Positions 1 through 8,167 of a DNA stretch of 32,472 nucleotides are shown here, piece by piece. Position 1 is the stretch's first letter. The number at the start of each line of letters is the position of its first letter. The position numbers were made by a program, and so were the translations under genes. Source of the stretch: an uncultured Eubacterium sp. (lineage in GTDB: Bacteria > Bacillota > Clostridia > Lachnospirales > Lachnospiraceae); contig CAJTLS010000001.1 of NCBI GenBank assembly GCA_910577295.1, positions 1-32,472 of the forward strand, read 5' to 3'. The notes beneath the pieces were generated by a model, which did no database searches, was not told the origin of the DNA, and saw only the letters and a program-made list of their open reading frames with translations.

Positions 1-126
1 TACACACCTGAGGGTGGAAAATGGTGAAAAAAGCGTCGTAAAAAATTCGCTGAATTGATTATACCATTTATTTTGTGTCTATCAAATGGGGTAAGGCACA
101 GGTGGAAGTTTTTTTAATTATAATAA

Positions 127-155
127 TTGAAAAATAAAAAACTTTATGATAGAAT
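127..155 (+). promoter_or_regulatory. SigA-type promoter of the chemoreceptor gene
   Basis: TTGAAA at 127-132 and TAGAAT at 150-155 are separated by exactly 17 bases, each one mismatch from consensus. Transcription would start near 162 and leave a leader of about 105 nt. Upstream, bases 1-126 are AT-rich and hold no gene I can support. A run of seven T at 109-115 could end a transcript entering from the left, but no compact stem precedes it. Confidence 0.6.
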
Positions 156-174
156 AATTTACGCAAAAGAATAG

Positions 175-227
175 ACATATTGCCATATCCTTATAGAGAG
201 AGGGAAATGTAGTAACAGGCAATATGT
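175..227 (+). other. Inverted repeat in the chemoreceptor mRNA leader
   Basis: ACATATTGCC at 175-184 is perfectly complementary to GGCAATATGT at 218-227, giving a 10-bp stem with a 33-nt loop that contains a purine-rich stretch (GAGAGAGGG). It lies between the predicted start of transcription and the ribosome binding site GGGAGG at 253-258. It could be a regulatory leader, but it does not match a riboswitch class I recognise. Confidence 0.4.
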
Positions 228-267
228 TTTATTTATAATTAATTTGATATTTGGGAGGTAATTTTGT

Positions 268-2295
268 ATGAAATTTCTTGCAAACTGTAAACTGGCAACG
301 CGCATCAGCATTATTACTACAACTATCACTTTATTGGGAATGTTGTTACTTTGGTGCACGGTATCGGATAATGTTGCTTCTATCGTTGAAAGCGATATTA
401 CGAATCAGATGACAGATGCTGTAGAGTCTAGGGCTGCCATCATTAATGACTATGTATCTTCGGCGGAAGAGTATATGACGGCTTTCGCTCTTGGCAGTGA
501 CGTACATAATTTGCTTAAAGACCCGCAAGACCCCGAGCTGGCAAAGAAAGTTCAAAAGTATACGGAAGACTTTGCCGAAGTAAAAGGAGTGTTTGAGGGA
601 TTATATATTGCTACGCCGGAAACGCATGTTCTGACGCATACTTCAAAAAGCGCCGTTGGCATGACAACAAGAAAAGGAGATGCGCTGAAATCATTCCAGA
701 ATACGATTTTGGCGAAACAGAAATTGACAAATCTGGGCATCATGAAGTCTCCGGGAACGGGAAGCATGATTCTTTCTATGTATTATCCGATTTTTGAGAA
801 TCAGGAATGTATCGGCTATGTGGGCGCCGGTGTATTTGCCAATAAGTTGATGGATGCCTTACTAGGGTTAGATATTAAGGGTCTGCCGGATAGTGAATAT
901 GCCTTTCTAAATGTAGATACCGGCGTTTATCTTTATCATGAAGACAAAGCTCAGTTAAATAACATAACGAAAGATAGCGGATATCTGGAAATTATCCGCC
1001 GGATTAAGGAAGATGGAAATACCGAGGCGGCTACCTATGCTTATCAGGATGAAAAAGGAGAAGACCAATTAGTCGTTTATAAATATTTGAAAGACCGCGG
1101 GTGGGTGTTTATGGTTCGTGACAGTTCTTCGGAAGTTTACGGCCCGGTAAAGTCAGTTCGTATTGTTATAGGCTCTCTGTGCGCCGCGGTTGCCGCCGTT
1201 ATTATATTTGTTACAGTTTTCATTTTATATCGGCAGGGGAAAGAATTGCTGTTAGTAGAGGGTGCGATAAGGCATTTGGGGAATTTAGACCTTTCTGCTG
1301 ACAGTAAGTTACAAAGATTTTATGGAAGAAAAGACGAAATCGGCATGATTGCCCAGACGACGCATCATGTGTGCAGCTATCTGCAAAAGACGATTGAAGA
1401 TATCGGGCGGATTTTAGCTGAAATGGCAGAGGGGAATATTGCGGTTGATGTCGCTAAAAATGAATCCTATTATATCGGTGATTTTAAAGTGCTGTCGGAA
1501 AGCCTGAAAACAATCCGCTATAATCTTACGGGGTTGATGAGTGAGATTTCTGCCATTACCAATCAGGTAGACGAAAGCGCCAATCAGGTGTCTGCCGGCG
1601 TTCAGACGCTGTCACAGGGAACGGTGGAGCAGGCGGAATCCGTTGAGGGACTTGTGTCCAATGTGACGGAGATTACGGAGCAAATCAATGACAGCGCCGT
1701 ACGTTGCCATGATGCCAGCGAACTGGTAGATAAAGTGAACGGCTATGCCGACGAGGCGGATACAAAGATGACGGAATTGTCTGCTGCGACAAAGAATATT
1801 GAGCAGTCCTCAACGCAAATCGGCAGTATTATAAAAGCCATTGAAGATATTGCATTCCAAACTAATATTTTGGCATTGAATGCTTCCGTGGAAGCAGCTC
1901 ATGCCGGTGAAGCAGGGAAAGGCTTCTCTGTTGTGGCGGACGAGGTGCGGAGTCTTGCCGCCAAGTCCGGTGAAGCAGCTCAAAATACCGGCGTATTAAT
2001 CGGACGTTCGATTGAGGATGTGAAAATAGGAACGGAGTCAACCAGTCATGCCATTTCTGCCATGCAGGTAATCAATGAATGTATTCAGTCAATTAAAACG
2101 TTGATGGATGACATTGCGCTTGCCAGTGTCCGGCAGTCAGAAATGATTGTTTCCGTGGAAGAGGGTATCAAAGAAATATCCAACGTAGTACAGATAAACT
2201 CCAGTGTTGCGAGAGAAAGCGCCGTTGCCTCGAAAGAATTATCAGAGCAGGCAGGAACGTTGAACCATTTAATCAGTCAGTTCCGTATTGAGTAG
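268..2295 (+). CDS. Methyl-accepting chemotaxis protein with extracellular Cache-like sensor
   Basis: This is a transmembrane chemoreceptor that would pass ligand signals to CheA/CheW. Of its 675 residues, about 12-33 form a first membrane span. Residues 40-290 form an extracytoplasmic region with Cache-like features. A second span lies at about 294-318, followed by a HAMP-like linker. The C-terminal half is a long helical signalling domain. Its conserved hairpin tip is at about 526-567 and includes AFQTNILALNASVEAAHAGE, followed by GKGFSVVADEVR, which is diagnostic of the family. The start is set by GGGAGG 9 bases upstream of ATG. It stands alone under its own promoter and converges on the response regulator gene. 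No chemotaxis or flagellar genes are adjacent, so the ligand is unknown. The family call is firm; the Cache subtype is inference. Confidence 0.93.
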   Translation: MKFLANCKLATRISIITTTITLLGMLLLWCTVSDNVASIVESDITNQMTDAVESRAAIINDYVSSAEEYMTAFALGSDVHNLLKDPQDPELAKKVQKYTEDFAEVKGVFEGLYIATPETHVLTHTSKSAVGMTTRKGDALKSFQNTILAKQKLTNLGIMKSPGTGSMILSMYYPIFENQECIGYVGAGVFANKLMDALLGLDIKGLPDSEYAFLNVDTGVYLYHEDKAQLNNITKDSGYLEIIRRIKEDGNTEAATYAYQDEKGEDQLVVYKYLKDRGWVFMVRDSSSEVYGPVKSVRIVIGSLCAAVAAVIIFVTVFILYRQGKELLLVEGAIRHLGNLDLSADSKLQRFYGRKDEIGMIAQTTHHVCSYLQKTIEDIGRILAEMAEGNIAVDVAKNESYYIGDFKVLSESLKTIRYNLTGLMSEISAITNQVDESANQVSAGVQTLSQGTVEQAESVEGLVSNVTEITEQINDSAVRCHDASELVDKVNGYADEADTKMTELSAATKNIEQSSTQIGSIIKAIEDIAFQTNILALNASVEAAHAGEAGKGFSVVADEVRSLAAKSGEAAQNTGVLIGRSIEDVKIGTESTSHAISAMQVINECIQSIKTLMDDIALASVRQSEMIVSVEEGIKEISNVVQINSSVARESAVASKELSEQAGTLNHLISQFRIE

Positions 2296-2321
2296 CTTAA
2301 TGGTGACAGCCGAGTTAAGAT

Positions 2322-2957
2322 TTACACAGGGGGCAGTGTCCCCCTGTAGTAAAACACGGCCAATTGTGTTCTGTCGCGGAGTTCCAGTTTTTCCAGTATC
2401 TGGCTCAGATAGTTTCGCACGGTTCCCTCGCTTAAAAAGAGTCTTTCTGCGATTTCTCGATTATTTAAACCCTCTGCTACCAGTGAAATTATTTTCTGCT
2501 CCTTTTCGGAAATATCATAGTTTTCAAAATTTTTCATTTCTGGTGACAGCTTCATAAGAGCGGGAAGTTTTCCTGTAATTTCGTCACCGAATACATTTTG
2601 GCCGTTTTCTATTGCCAGAAGCGCCGGGACAATGCTGTCAAAATTTTGTTTGAGAATATATCCTTTTGCACCGATTTTCAGCGCCTTTACGATATATTCA
2701 TCATCGGAAAAGGTAGTTAGAAACAGGATTTTTGCCTCGGGGTGGGAGGCGAGAATGTGTGCTCCTGCATCGAGACCGGTCATGCCGTCCATGCGGATAT
2801 CCATGAGAAGAATATCCGGTTTTAGCGTTTCATAAAGTTCAATGGCAGCAGAACCGCTGTCACCGATTCCGACGATTTCTATCTTTCCGATTGCTTCCAA
2901 TATTGTTTTCAGAGATAAGGATACGAGCTTATCATCATCAATAATTAATACTTTCAT
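2322..2957 (-). CDS. NarL/LuxR-family response regulator
   Basis: This is a 211-residue DNA-binding response regulator. The receiver domain begins MKVLIIDDD, with the acidic pocket at residues 7-9. The predicted phosphorylated Asp is D53 in LLMDIRM, and the conserved Lys is K103. A LuxR-type helix-turn-helix occupies about 147-200, with the typical NNREIAERLFLSEGTVRNYL pattern. The start has GGGAGG 8 bases upstream. It follows the sensor kinase by 36 bases on the same strand, so the two are surely one operon, and it should be activated by that kinase. The likely target is the divergent exporter promoter and its own operon (see 4133-4178). By family and neighbours it resembles LnrK of Bacillus subtilis, but the inducing signal is unknown. 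Confidence 0.92.
   Translation of the reverse strand: MKVLIIDDDKLVSLSLKTILEAIGKIEIVGIGDSGSAAIELYETLKPDILLMDIRMDGMTGLDAGAHILASHPEAKILFLTTFSDDEYIVKALKIGAKGYILKQNFDSIVPALLAIENGQNVFGDEITGKLPALMKLSPEMKNFENYDISEKEQKIISLVAEGLNNREIAERLFLSEGTVRNYLSQILEKLELRDRTQLAVFYYRGTLPPV
2326..2347. other. GC-rich hairpin at the 3' end of the response regulator gene
   Basis: ACAGGGGG and CCCCCTGT form a perfect 8-bp stem around a 6-nt loop. The stem sits within the last codons of the minus-strand response regulator and faces the end of the chemoreceptor gene. Neither side has a run of T, so it is not a canonical terminator. It may block convergent transcription or protect mRNA ends. Confidence 0.35.
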
Positions 2958-2993
2958 ATATCTGCCTCCCTGTTTAAAAGTTCTGCTATTCGC

Positions 2994-4073
2994 TCAATGT
3001 GCAGTATAACTGCCTTTCACGATGGAAATGTTGATAAGGAAACCATGACGTGTGTCAATTCGCAATGTTCCTCCCAATGATTGTATCCGGTCTCGAATGC
3101 CGGAAAGTCCAATGCCGTCTGTTTCGGACGGTTTATTTTGTACTGTTCCGTTATCCTGAATCTGCAACAGGACGAATCCGGGATGTTCTCGTACGACAAT
3201 TTTTGCCCGGTCGGCGTTACTATGTTTGTGAATATTATTTATCGCTTCTCGGACAATGGAAATGAAAGCATATTTCATTTCACGGGGCAGCTCATGTTCG
3301 ACATCGTATTCTAATTGAATCGTGAGAAATGGGTCACAAGAGACGATTTTCTGTAAGATACGGTGGAGATTAATGGATTCATCGTGAAGGTCGTGAACGC
3401 TTGTCCGAATGCTGGTCATAGCGGTATTCAACGTGTCGTTGAGCGTATTCAGAGATTCTTCCAAAGATGGATTTGTATTTATTACTTTTAAGGCGCCGGT
3501 CTGCAGGAGGGAACGGGTCAATAGATGACCTACATTATCATGGATTTCCCTTGCGATTCGGTTTCGCTCGGAAAGGGTCGCTGCCTGTATCTCCATATTC
3601 TGTTTTTGAATGAGTGCCTGATTGCGCTCTTTGAGATGAATCTCCGCTTCTGTACTCTGGTCTCTGATAAAATGCAGCTCCCGCAGAAGCGTCTTATTTT
3701 TCCCGGAATATCGCGCCAGTAAGAAACTCATCGCATTTAAAATGACAAAGGGACAGAGAAGGGCTGCCGGAAGTTCAAATACGGCGCAGATAGCAGCCAA
3801 AAGACCAGTGGGCAGCAGAAATTTCTTTTGAATATGTAATATGTCATAAAAAAAGAGAGGGAGATAAGAGGCAAAATGTGGTTCAGGCAGGCAAATTAAA
3901 CAAAAAAGCACGACAATAAAACCACATATTTTCTGATTCGAAAAATAAGTGCACAAACAGCTTAAAGTCAAAGAAAGAGTGAAGGCAAAAATCGATGTAA
4001 CGTTCACGCCAAAACACCATATGAGATAGCTGCCGGATAGAAAAAGAAACAATTTATTGACTAAATCCTGCAT
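2994..4073 (-). CDS. NarL-type sensor histidine kinase (HisKA_3), membrane-bound
   Basis: This is the partner kinase of the adjacent response regulator, with 359 residues. The first ~120 residues form several hydrophobic membrane spans with no sizeable extracellular domain, so the signal is probably sensed in the membrane. A short coiled linker follows. The phosphoacceptor is H178 in REIHDNVGH, the HisKA_3 signature. A HATPase domain has the N-box REAINN and the G-box DNGT...GIGLSGIRDR. The start is supported by GGGAGG 5 bases upstream of ATG. Kinases built like this, beside ABC-2 exporters, often detect membrane-active antimicrobials, which fits the context but is inference. The gene is transcribed divergently from the exporter with a 155-bp shared control region. 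Confidence 0.92.
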   Translation of the reverse strand: MQDLVNKLFLFLSGSYLIWCFGVNVTSIFAFTLSLTLSCLCTYFSNQKICGFIVVLFCLICLPEPHFASYLPLFFYDILHIQKKFLLPTGLLAAICAVFELPAALLCPFVILNAMSFLLARYSGKNKTLLRELHFIRDQSTEAEIHLKERNQALIQKQNMEIQAATLSERNRIAREIHDNVGHLLTRSLLQTGALKVINTNPSLEESLNTLNDTLNTAMTSIRTSVHDLHDESINLHRILQKIVSCDPFLTIQLEYDVEHELPREMKYAFISIVREAINNIHKHSNADRAKIVVREHPGFVLLQIQDNGTVQNKPSETDGIGLSGIRDRIQSLGGTLRIDTRHGFLINISIVKGSYTAH

Positions 4074-4103
4074 ATGACCCTCCCATAATTTATCATTATT
4101 TTA

Positions 4104-4132
4104 AGTATACTTCAAAATGTTAAAAATAACAA
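4104..4132 (-). promoter_or_regulatory. Promoter of the two-component operon
   Basis: On the minus strand, TTGTTA (plus positions 4127-4132) and TATACT (4104-4109) are 17 bases apart. The -35 hexamer abuts the palindrome at 4133-4146. Confidence 0.6.
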
Positions 4133-4146
4133 ATGACAAATGTCAT
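4133..4146. promoter_or_regulatory. Palindromic operator candidate for the response regulator
   Basis: ATGACA-AA-TGTCAT is a perfect 6-2-6 palindrome directly next to the -35 box of the two-component promoter. NarL-type regulators bind short dyads of this kind, so it is a reasonable binding site for the neighbouring regulator. Binding itself is inference. Confidence 0.5.
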
Positions 4147-4178
4147 GGGAAAAAGTGATGGCATTCACTTTTCTTCCC
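4147..4178. promoter_or_regulatory. Second dyad just upstream of the exporter promoter
   Basis: GGGAAAAAGTGA (4147-4158) and TCACTTTTCTTCCC (4165-4178) form an imperfect dyad with a 2-nt bulge around a 6-nt centre. It ends 1 base before the exporter -35 box, a typical position for an activator site. Confidence 0.45.
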
Positions 4179-4179
4179 A

Positions 4180-4208
4180 TTGTCTATCGTTTACAATGAG
4201 ATTAGAAT
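4180..4208 (+). promoter_or_regulatory. Promoter of the ABC exporter operon
   Basis: TTGTCT at 4180-4185 and TAGAAT at 4203-4208 are 17 bases apart. The imperfect -35 box fits a promoter that depends on an activator. Confidence 0.6.
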
Positions 4209-4228
4209 AGTGGAAAAGGAGGAATACG

Positions 4229-5167
4229 ATGGCAGCAGTAATTGAAGTGGAAAATTTAGTGAAAAGATATAAGGAACTGGTAGCGCTCGACCATTTTAAT
4301 CTGACGATTCAGGAGGGAGAAATCTTCGGACTGCTGGGGCCGAACGGTTCGGGAAAGACGACGGCAATCAGCGCTATTCTTTCCCTGCTCCGATATGATA
4401 AAGGCCGGATTCGGGTGTTCGGTAAGGAAATGCGACCCGACTCCTATGACAGCAAGAGGCAGATAGGGGTAGTCCTGCAAAATGTGGCGGTTTTTAATGA
4501 ACTGACGGTATATGAAAATATAGATTATTTTTGCGGACTCTATATTAAGGATAAGCAGAAGAGAAAACAATATGTAGAGGAGGCAATCCAGTTTGTCGGT
4601 CTGGATGAATTTCGAAAGTTTTATCCGAAGAAACTTTCCGGCGGATTGTTGAGAAGACTGAACATTGCCTGTGGAATCGCCCATAAACCAAATTTAATCT
4701 TTTTTGATGAGCCGACCGTGGCGGTAGACCCGCAGAGCAGAAATAAGATTTTAAATGGAATCGTTGAGCTAAATAAAAAGGGTGCTACGATTGTGTACAC
4801 ATCTCATTATATGGAAGAGGTCGAGCAGATTTGTACCCGTATTGCCATTATGGACAAAGGGCAGAATGTTGCGATTGGCACAAAAGAAGAGCTGAAGAAG
4901 ATGATTAAGAATACGGAAACGATTACGGTAGAGGTGGCAGATTTAAATGAAGAACAGTTAGCGCGCTTCCGAGAACTGGAATATGCCTATGAGGCAGCTT
5001 TTGAAAATGGGAGGCTTCGTGTTTGTTTTAGCGGCGGCGGTCATAATCTCATTCATGTACTGGAAGTGTTGCATGCCGACGAAATCTCGTTTGGTAAAGT
5101 GTATACCGAGCTGCCGACATTAAATGATGTATTTTTGGAGATTACGGGAAAAGAGCTGAGGGATTAG
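4229..5167 (+). CDS. ABC transporter ATP-binding protein (LnrL-like exporter ATPase)
   Basis: This 312-residue ATPase would power an ABC-2 type exporter made with the two permeases that follow. Walker A is GPNGSGKT at 37-44, the Q-loop Gln is Q84, Walker B is LIFFDE at 156-161 and the switch His is H193 in VYTSHYMEE. The ABC signature reads LSGGL (136-140) instead of LSGGQ, a change at its last position. The ~100 C-terminal residues form the accessory domain usual in drug and lipid exporters of this class. The start is fixed by AAGGAGG before ATG. The gene order (NarL-type kinase and regulator, ATPase, two permeases) matches the linearmycin-resistance Lnr system, so export of, or resistance to, a membrane-active compound is likely. 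The substrate is unknown. Confidence 0.93.
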   Translation: MAAVIEVENLVKRYKELVALDHFNLTIQEGEIFGLLGPNGSGKTTAISAILSLLRYDKGRIRVFGKEMRPDSYDSKRQIGVVLQNVAVFNELTVYENIDYFCGLYIKDKQKRKQYVEEAIQFVGLDEFRKFYPKKLSGGLLRRLNIACGIAHKPNLIFFDEPTVAVDPQSRNKILNGIVELNKKGATIVYTSHYMEEVEQICTRIAIMDKGQNVAIGTKEELKKMIKNTETITVEVADLNEEQLARFRELEYAYEAAFENGRLRVCFSGGGHNLIHVLEVLHADEISFGKVYTELPTLNDVFLEITGKELRD

Positions 5168-5182
5168 CGGAAAGGGGGCAAT

Positions 5183-6316
5183 ATGTTTCGACATATTTTA
5201 AAATACGGGCTGCTATCGCTTTTGCGGACAAGAGAAATTGTGTTTTGGACACTGATTTTCCCATTTGCCCTTACGACGTTTATGTATTTTGCCTTTAGTA
5301 ATATATTTAGTACAACGGAACAGTTTCATGCGATTCCGGTGGCGGTAGTTCGGCAAAGTGAAAATAAAGCATTTACACAAATACTGGAGATGTTGTCTGC
5401 CGAAGGGGAGAACCAGATTTTGCAAGTGCAGAGAAAGGAAAAGGCACAGGCGGAAAAGATGCTGCAGGATGGTGATGTCAAAGGGATTTTGTATGAAGGA
5501 GAAACGGTCTCTCTGGCGGTGGCAGAATCCGGAATGGACCAGACAATGCTGCAGATGATTATGGAGCAGTTTGTACAGTATGAAAAGACAATTTCCGATG
5601 TCGTGCAGTTTCATCCCGAGAAGCTGATGCAGTCGTTAACTGCTCTGGCATCACAGGAACAATATGTGGAAGAGAAAAAATCATCCGAGGGGAATCAAGA
5701 TAACATCATGAACTATTTTTACGCGGTGCTGGCAATGGTTTGCCTGTTTGCCAGTTTTGCCGGCTGCGACCGGATACTGAAAATACAGGCGAATGTATCT
5801 GTGCTGGGACAGCGGAGAAATATGATTCCCATTCACAAGTTAAAAAGTATAATGGCGGATTTCGCAGCGTGTGAAATCGTACAATATACTATTGTTCTTC
5901 TCTTACTGCTCTATATGAAATTTGTATTGAAACTACCGTTGGGAGATAACCTGCCGCAGATTCTTCTGCTGCTTCTGTTCGGAACGAGTTACGGCATCAT
6001 GTTTGGCATATTTGTCGGTTCACTCCCGCGGATGGAAGAGGGCATGAAAATCGGAGTGTTGGTTTGTGTCGGACTTGCCTTTAGTGCAATGAGCGATTTG
6101 ATGATATCGGGTATAAAAGATGGAATTGAACATACGATACCAATTATCAATGATATCAATCCGGCAGCGTTAATTACTGATTCTTTCTATGCGCTGAATA
6201 TTTACGAGACGAACGAGCGTTTCTTTGGCAATATAATCTGTCTGGGAGCAGGAATTGTTTTGTTCACGATGGTAAGCTATGCTATGGTTAGGAGGAGTCG
6301 ATATGCAAGTTTATAA
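5183..6316 (+). CDS. ABC-2 type exporter permease (first subunit)
   Basis: This 377-residue membrane protein starts 15 bases after the ATPase stop, behind AAAGGGGG. The topology is typical of ABC-2 permeases. One span at about 18-40 is followed by a large outside domain of roughly 130 residues that carries no membrane segment. Five more spans then lie at about 176-197, 233-252, 258-282, 288-310 and 352-373. Its last codons overlap the second permease start by 14 bases, so the two are probably translationally coupled and assemble as a heterodimer with the ATPase. No substrate-specific motif is recognised. Confidence 0.88.
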   Translation: MFRHILKYGLLSLLRTREIVFWTLIFPFALTTFMYFAFSNIFSTTEQFHAIPVAVVRQSENKAFTQILEMLSAEGENQILQVQRKEKAQAEKMLQDGDVKGILYEGETVSLAVAESGMDQTMLQMIMEQFVQYEKTISDVVQFHPEKLMQSLTALASQEQYVEEKKSSEGNQDNIMNYFYAVLAMVCLFASFAGCDRILKIQANVSVLGQRRNMIPIHKLKSIMADFAACEIVQYTIVLLLLLYMKFVLKLPLGDNLPQILLLLLFGTSYGIMFGIFVGSLPRMEEGMKIGVLVCVGLAFSAMSDLMISGIKDGIEHTIPIINDINPAALITDSFYALNIYETNERFFGNIICLGAGIVLFTMVSYAMVRRSRYASL

Positions 6317-7466
6317 AGTCTTTTTCCGCATCTTAAATAAACAGAAGATTCAAATTATTATGTATCTGGTAATTTTCTTAAGTATTTCCGTTGTCGTGTC
6401 CAGTCAGGGAGAAGAGACGCAGGAAGGGGTATTTAAAGCGCAGTCTCAAAAAATTGCTGTCTTTGATGATGACGGGAGCGAACTCAGTCGGGGGATGGTG
6501 CGGTATCTGTCGGAGGGCAATGAAATCATCAAAATAGACGATGAGAAGGAGACGATTCAGGACGAACTTTACAATCGCAATATTACTGGCGTTATTCGGA
6601 TTCCAAAAGGATATGAAGAGTCGTTTACCGGAAACGGTAATGTAATGAAAGCTCAGGTCATTTCGATTCCCGCAACGATTAGTGCGGAAATATTGAAAAG
6701 CATGGTGAACCGTTACAGCTCAATTGCCAAAGCATATCGGGCAGGCGGTTTTGATTTGCAGCAGGTCGCACAGAAAACGGTTTCCGTATGTAAGGAAGAA
6801 GTTTCCGTATCGTTGTCCGAGGGGGCAAAGGAGAGCAGCCATGGAGGAATGTACTATTTCTTTGCTTACTTTCCTTACATTTTCATATCCATTTCCGTTG
6901 TCGGCATTGGTACGATACTTGTCGTATTTCATAATAAAGAAGTCAGAGAAAGGAATATCTGCTCCTGTTATCCGCTGTCAAGGATGAATATGGAACTCTA
7001 CACCGCGATGGTTATAACGGAAATTGGTTTTTGCTTTTGCTATTTTATTGTAGTACTGTTAGGGATGAGAGATTCTCAGCTTTTTAGTTTTCAGGGAATG
7101 CTGTACTGTCTGAATATGCTATGTTTTATGGTAGTTACGTTGGGAATTGTATTTCTCATAGGGCAGATGGTTCGGAAAGCGCCCGCACTCAATATGATTT
7201 CCAATATCATTGCTCTGGGGATGAGTTTTCTGTGCGGTATTTTTGTCCCGCTGGAATATTTGGGAGAGGGGCTTGTCAAAGTAGCCCATTTTCTGCCGGC
7301 GTACTGGTACATTATATCGGCGGGCAAAATTGACAGTTATACAACAGGGAAAGGGCTCGGAGAGCTCTGGCAGAGTCTTGGCATCCAGTTGTTGTTCGGG
7401 GTGGCATTTGTCTGTGTGGGATTGGCGTATTCGAAAGTGAAAGTGGCGGCGGGGCAGCGGGAGTAA
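6303..7466 (+). CDS. ABC-2 type exporter permease (second subunit)
   Basis: This is the second permease, 387 residues from the ATG at 6303. That start is chosen because AGGAGG sits just before it and it gives the usual short cytoplasmic N-terminus (MQVYKVFFRIL). An upstream in-frame ATG at 6279 lacks a ribosome site. A first span lies at about 14-31. An extracytoplasmic domain of some 150 residues follows, then five C-terminal spans. It has the same architecture as the preceding subunit but diverged sequence, as expected for a heterodimeric exporter. It is the last gene of the operon, and a strong terminator follows at 7524. Confidence 0.88.
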   Translation: MQVYKVFFRILNKQKIQIIMYLVIFLSISVVVSSQGEETQEGVFKAQSQKIAVFDDDGSELSRGMVRYLSEGNEIIKIDDEKETIQDELYNRNITGVIRIPKGYEESFTGNGNVMKAQVISIPATISAEILKSMVNRYSSIAKAYRAGGFDLQQVAQKTVSVCKEEVSVSLSEGAKESSHGGMYYFFAYFPYIFISISVVGIGTILVVFHNKEVRERNICSCYPLSRMNMELYTAMVITEIGFCFCYFIVVLLGMRDSQLFSFQGMLYCLNMLCFMVVTLGIVFLIGQMVRKAPALNMISNIIALGMSFLCGIFVPLEYLGEGLVKVAHFLPAYWYIISAGKIDSYTTGKGLGELWQSLGIQLLFGVAFVCVGLAYSKVKVAAGQRE

Positions 7467-7523
7467 TACGTGCAATATATTGTGCAACAGAGTGGAAATA
7501 GTTTATTTTGTGTGATAAAATAG

Positions 7524-7564
7524 AACCGTTCTTTTTTCTCCTGCAAAAAAAGAGCGGTTTTTTT
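7524..7564 (+). terminator. Rho-independent terminator of the exporter operon
   Basis: AACCGTTCTTTTTT (7524-7537) pairs along 14 bp with the complementary arm ending AGAGCGGTT at 7559, with one G-U pair and a 7-nt loop. A run of T follows to 7564. Confidence 0.85.
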
Positions 7565-7596
7565 CAAATAGGAAAAAAGAAAAGACGGAGGGGCAC

Positions 7597-8112
7597 ATGG
7601 AGCACAGAATTATCATTATCGGTTATAGTGGAAGTGGGAAATCAACGCTGGCACGGAAACTGGGGTGTCAATATAGCTGTGAAGTTTTGCATCTGGATTG
7701 CGTCCACTGGCTTCCCAACTGGCAGGAGCGAGATCAGGAGGAAGAGGTGAGCATTGTCTCAGAGTTTATGGATACTCACAAGAGCTGGGTTATGGATGGC
7801 AATTATAAGTCGCTTTGCTGGGACAGAAGAATGAGAGAGGCGACACAGATTATATTTCTCGATTTTCCTGCTGTCATTTGTCTGTATCGGGCGTTCAGAC
7901 GCTATTTTACTTATCGTGGGAAAACGCGTGAATCGATAACGCAGGGCTGTGATGAGAAAATTGACAGAGAATTTTTCTGGTGGCTTTTATATAAGGGAAG
8001 GAATAAAATGCGCAAAAGAAGATTTCGGATCTTCTGTGAAAAATATTCGGGTAAAGCGGTTGTTTTGAAAAATCCCAGAGCAGTAAGAGCGTTGGAGGAG
8101 ATTTTAGATTGA
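7597..8112 (+). CDS. P-loop kinase, DNA topology modulation protein FlaR-like
   Basis: This 171-residue nucleotide-binding protein resembles adenylate kinases and shikimate kinases. Walker A is GYSGSGKST at 9-17. The hydrophobic strand IIFLDFP at about 86-92 is placed like the Walker B strand. A basic segment (RAFRRYFTYRGKTRE) would serve as the lid. Proteins of this size and pattern are annotated as FlaR or topology modulation protein, but their true substrate is not established and the name should be taken loosely. The start has GGAGGGG a few bases upstream. It lies alone between two strong terminators, at 7524 and 8168. Confidence 0.75.
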   Translation: MEHRIIIIGYSGSGKSTLARKLGCQYSCEVLHLDCVHWLPNWQERDQEEEVSIVSEFMDTHKSWVMDGNYKSLCWDRRMREATQIIFLDFPAVICLYRAFRRYFTYRGKTRESITQGCDEKIDREFFWWLLYKGRNKMRKRRFRIFCEKYSGKAVVLKNPRAVRALEEILD

Positions 8113-8167
8113 CATTAAAATATGAAACCGATAGAATAAAAGAAAAAAAGAGATGTTTATTTATCCG

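Noticed and set aside
1..120. CACCTG (5-10) and CAGGTG (99-104) as arms of a terminator before the T run at 109-115
   Set aside because: The arms are only 6 bp and 88 bases apart, which is too weak to claim.
156..252. c-di-GMP riboswitch before the chemoreceptor gene
   Set aside because: The conserved GEMM core and tetraloop-receptor bases are not present.
2326..2347. GC-rich hairpin as a bidirectional terminator between the chemoreceptor and response regulator genes
   Set aside because: No T run follows on either strand, so it is listed only as a hairpin.
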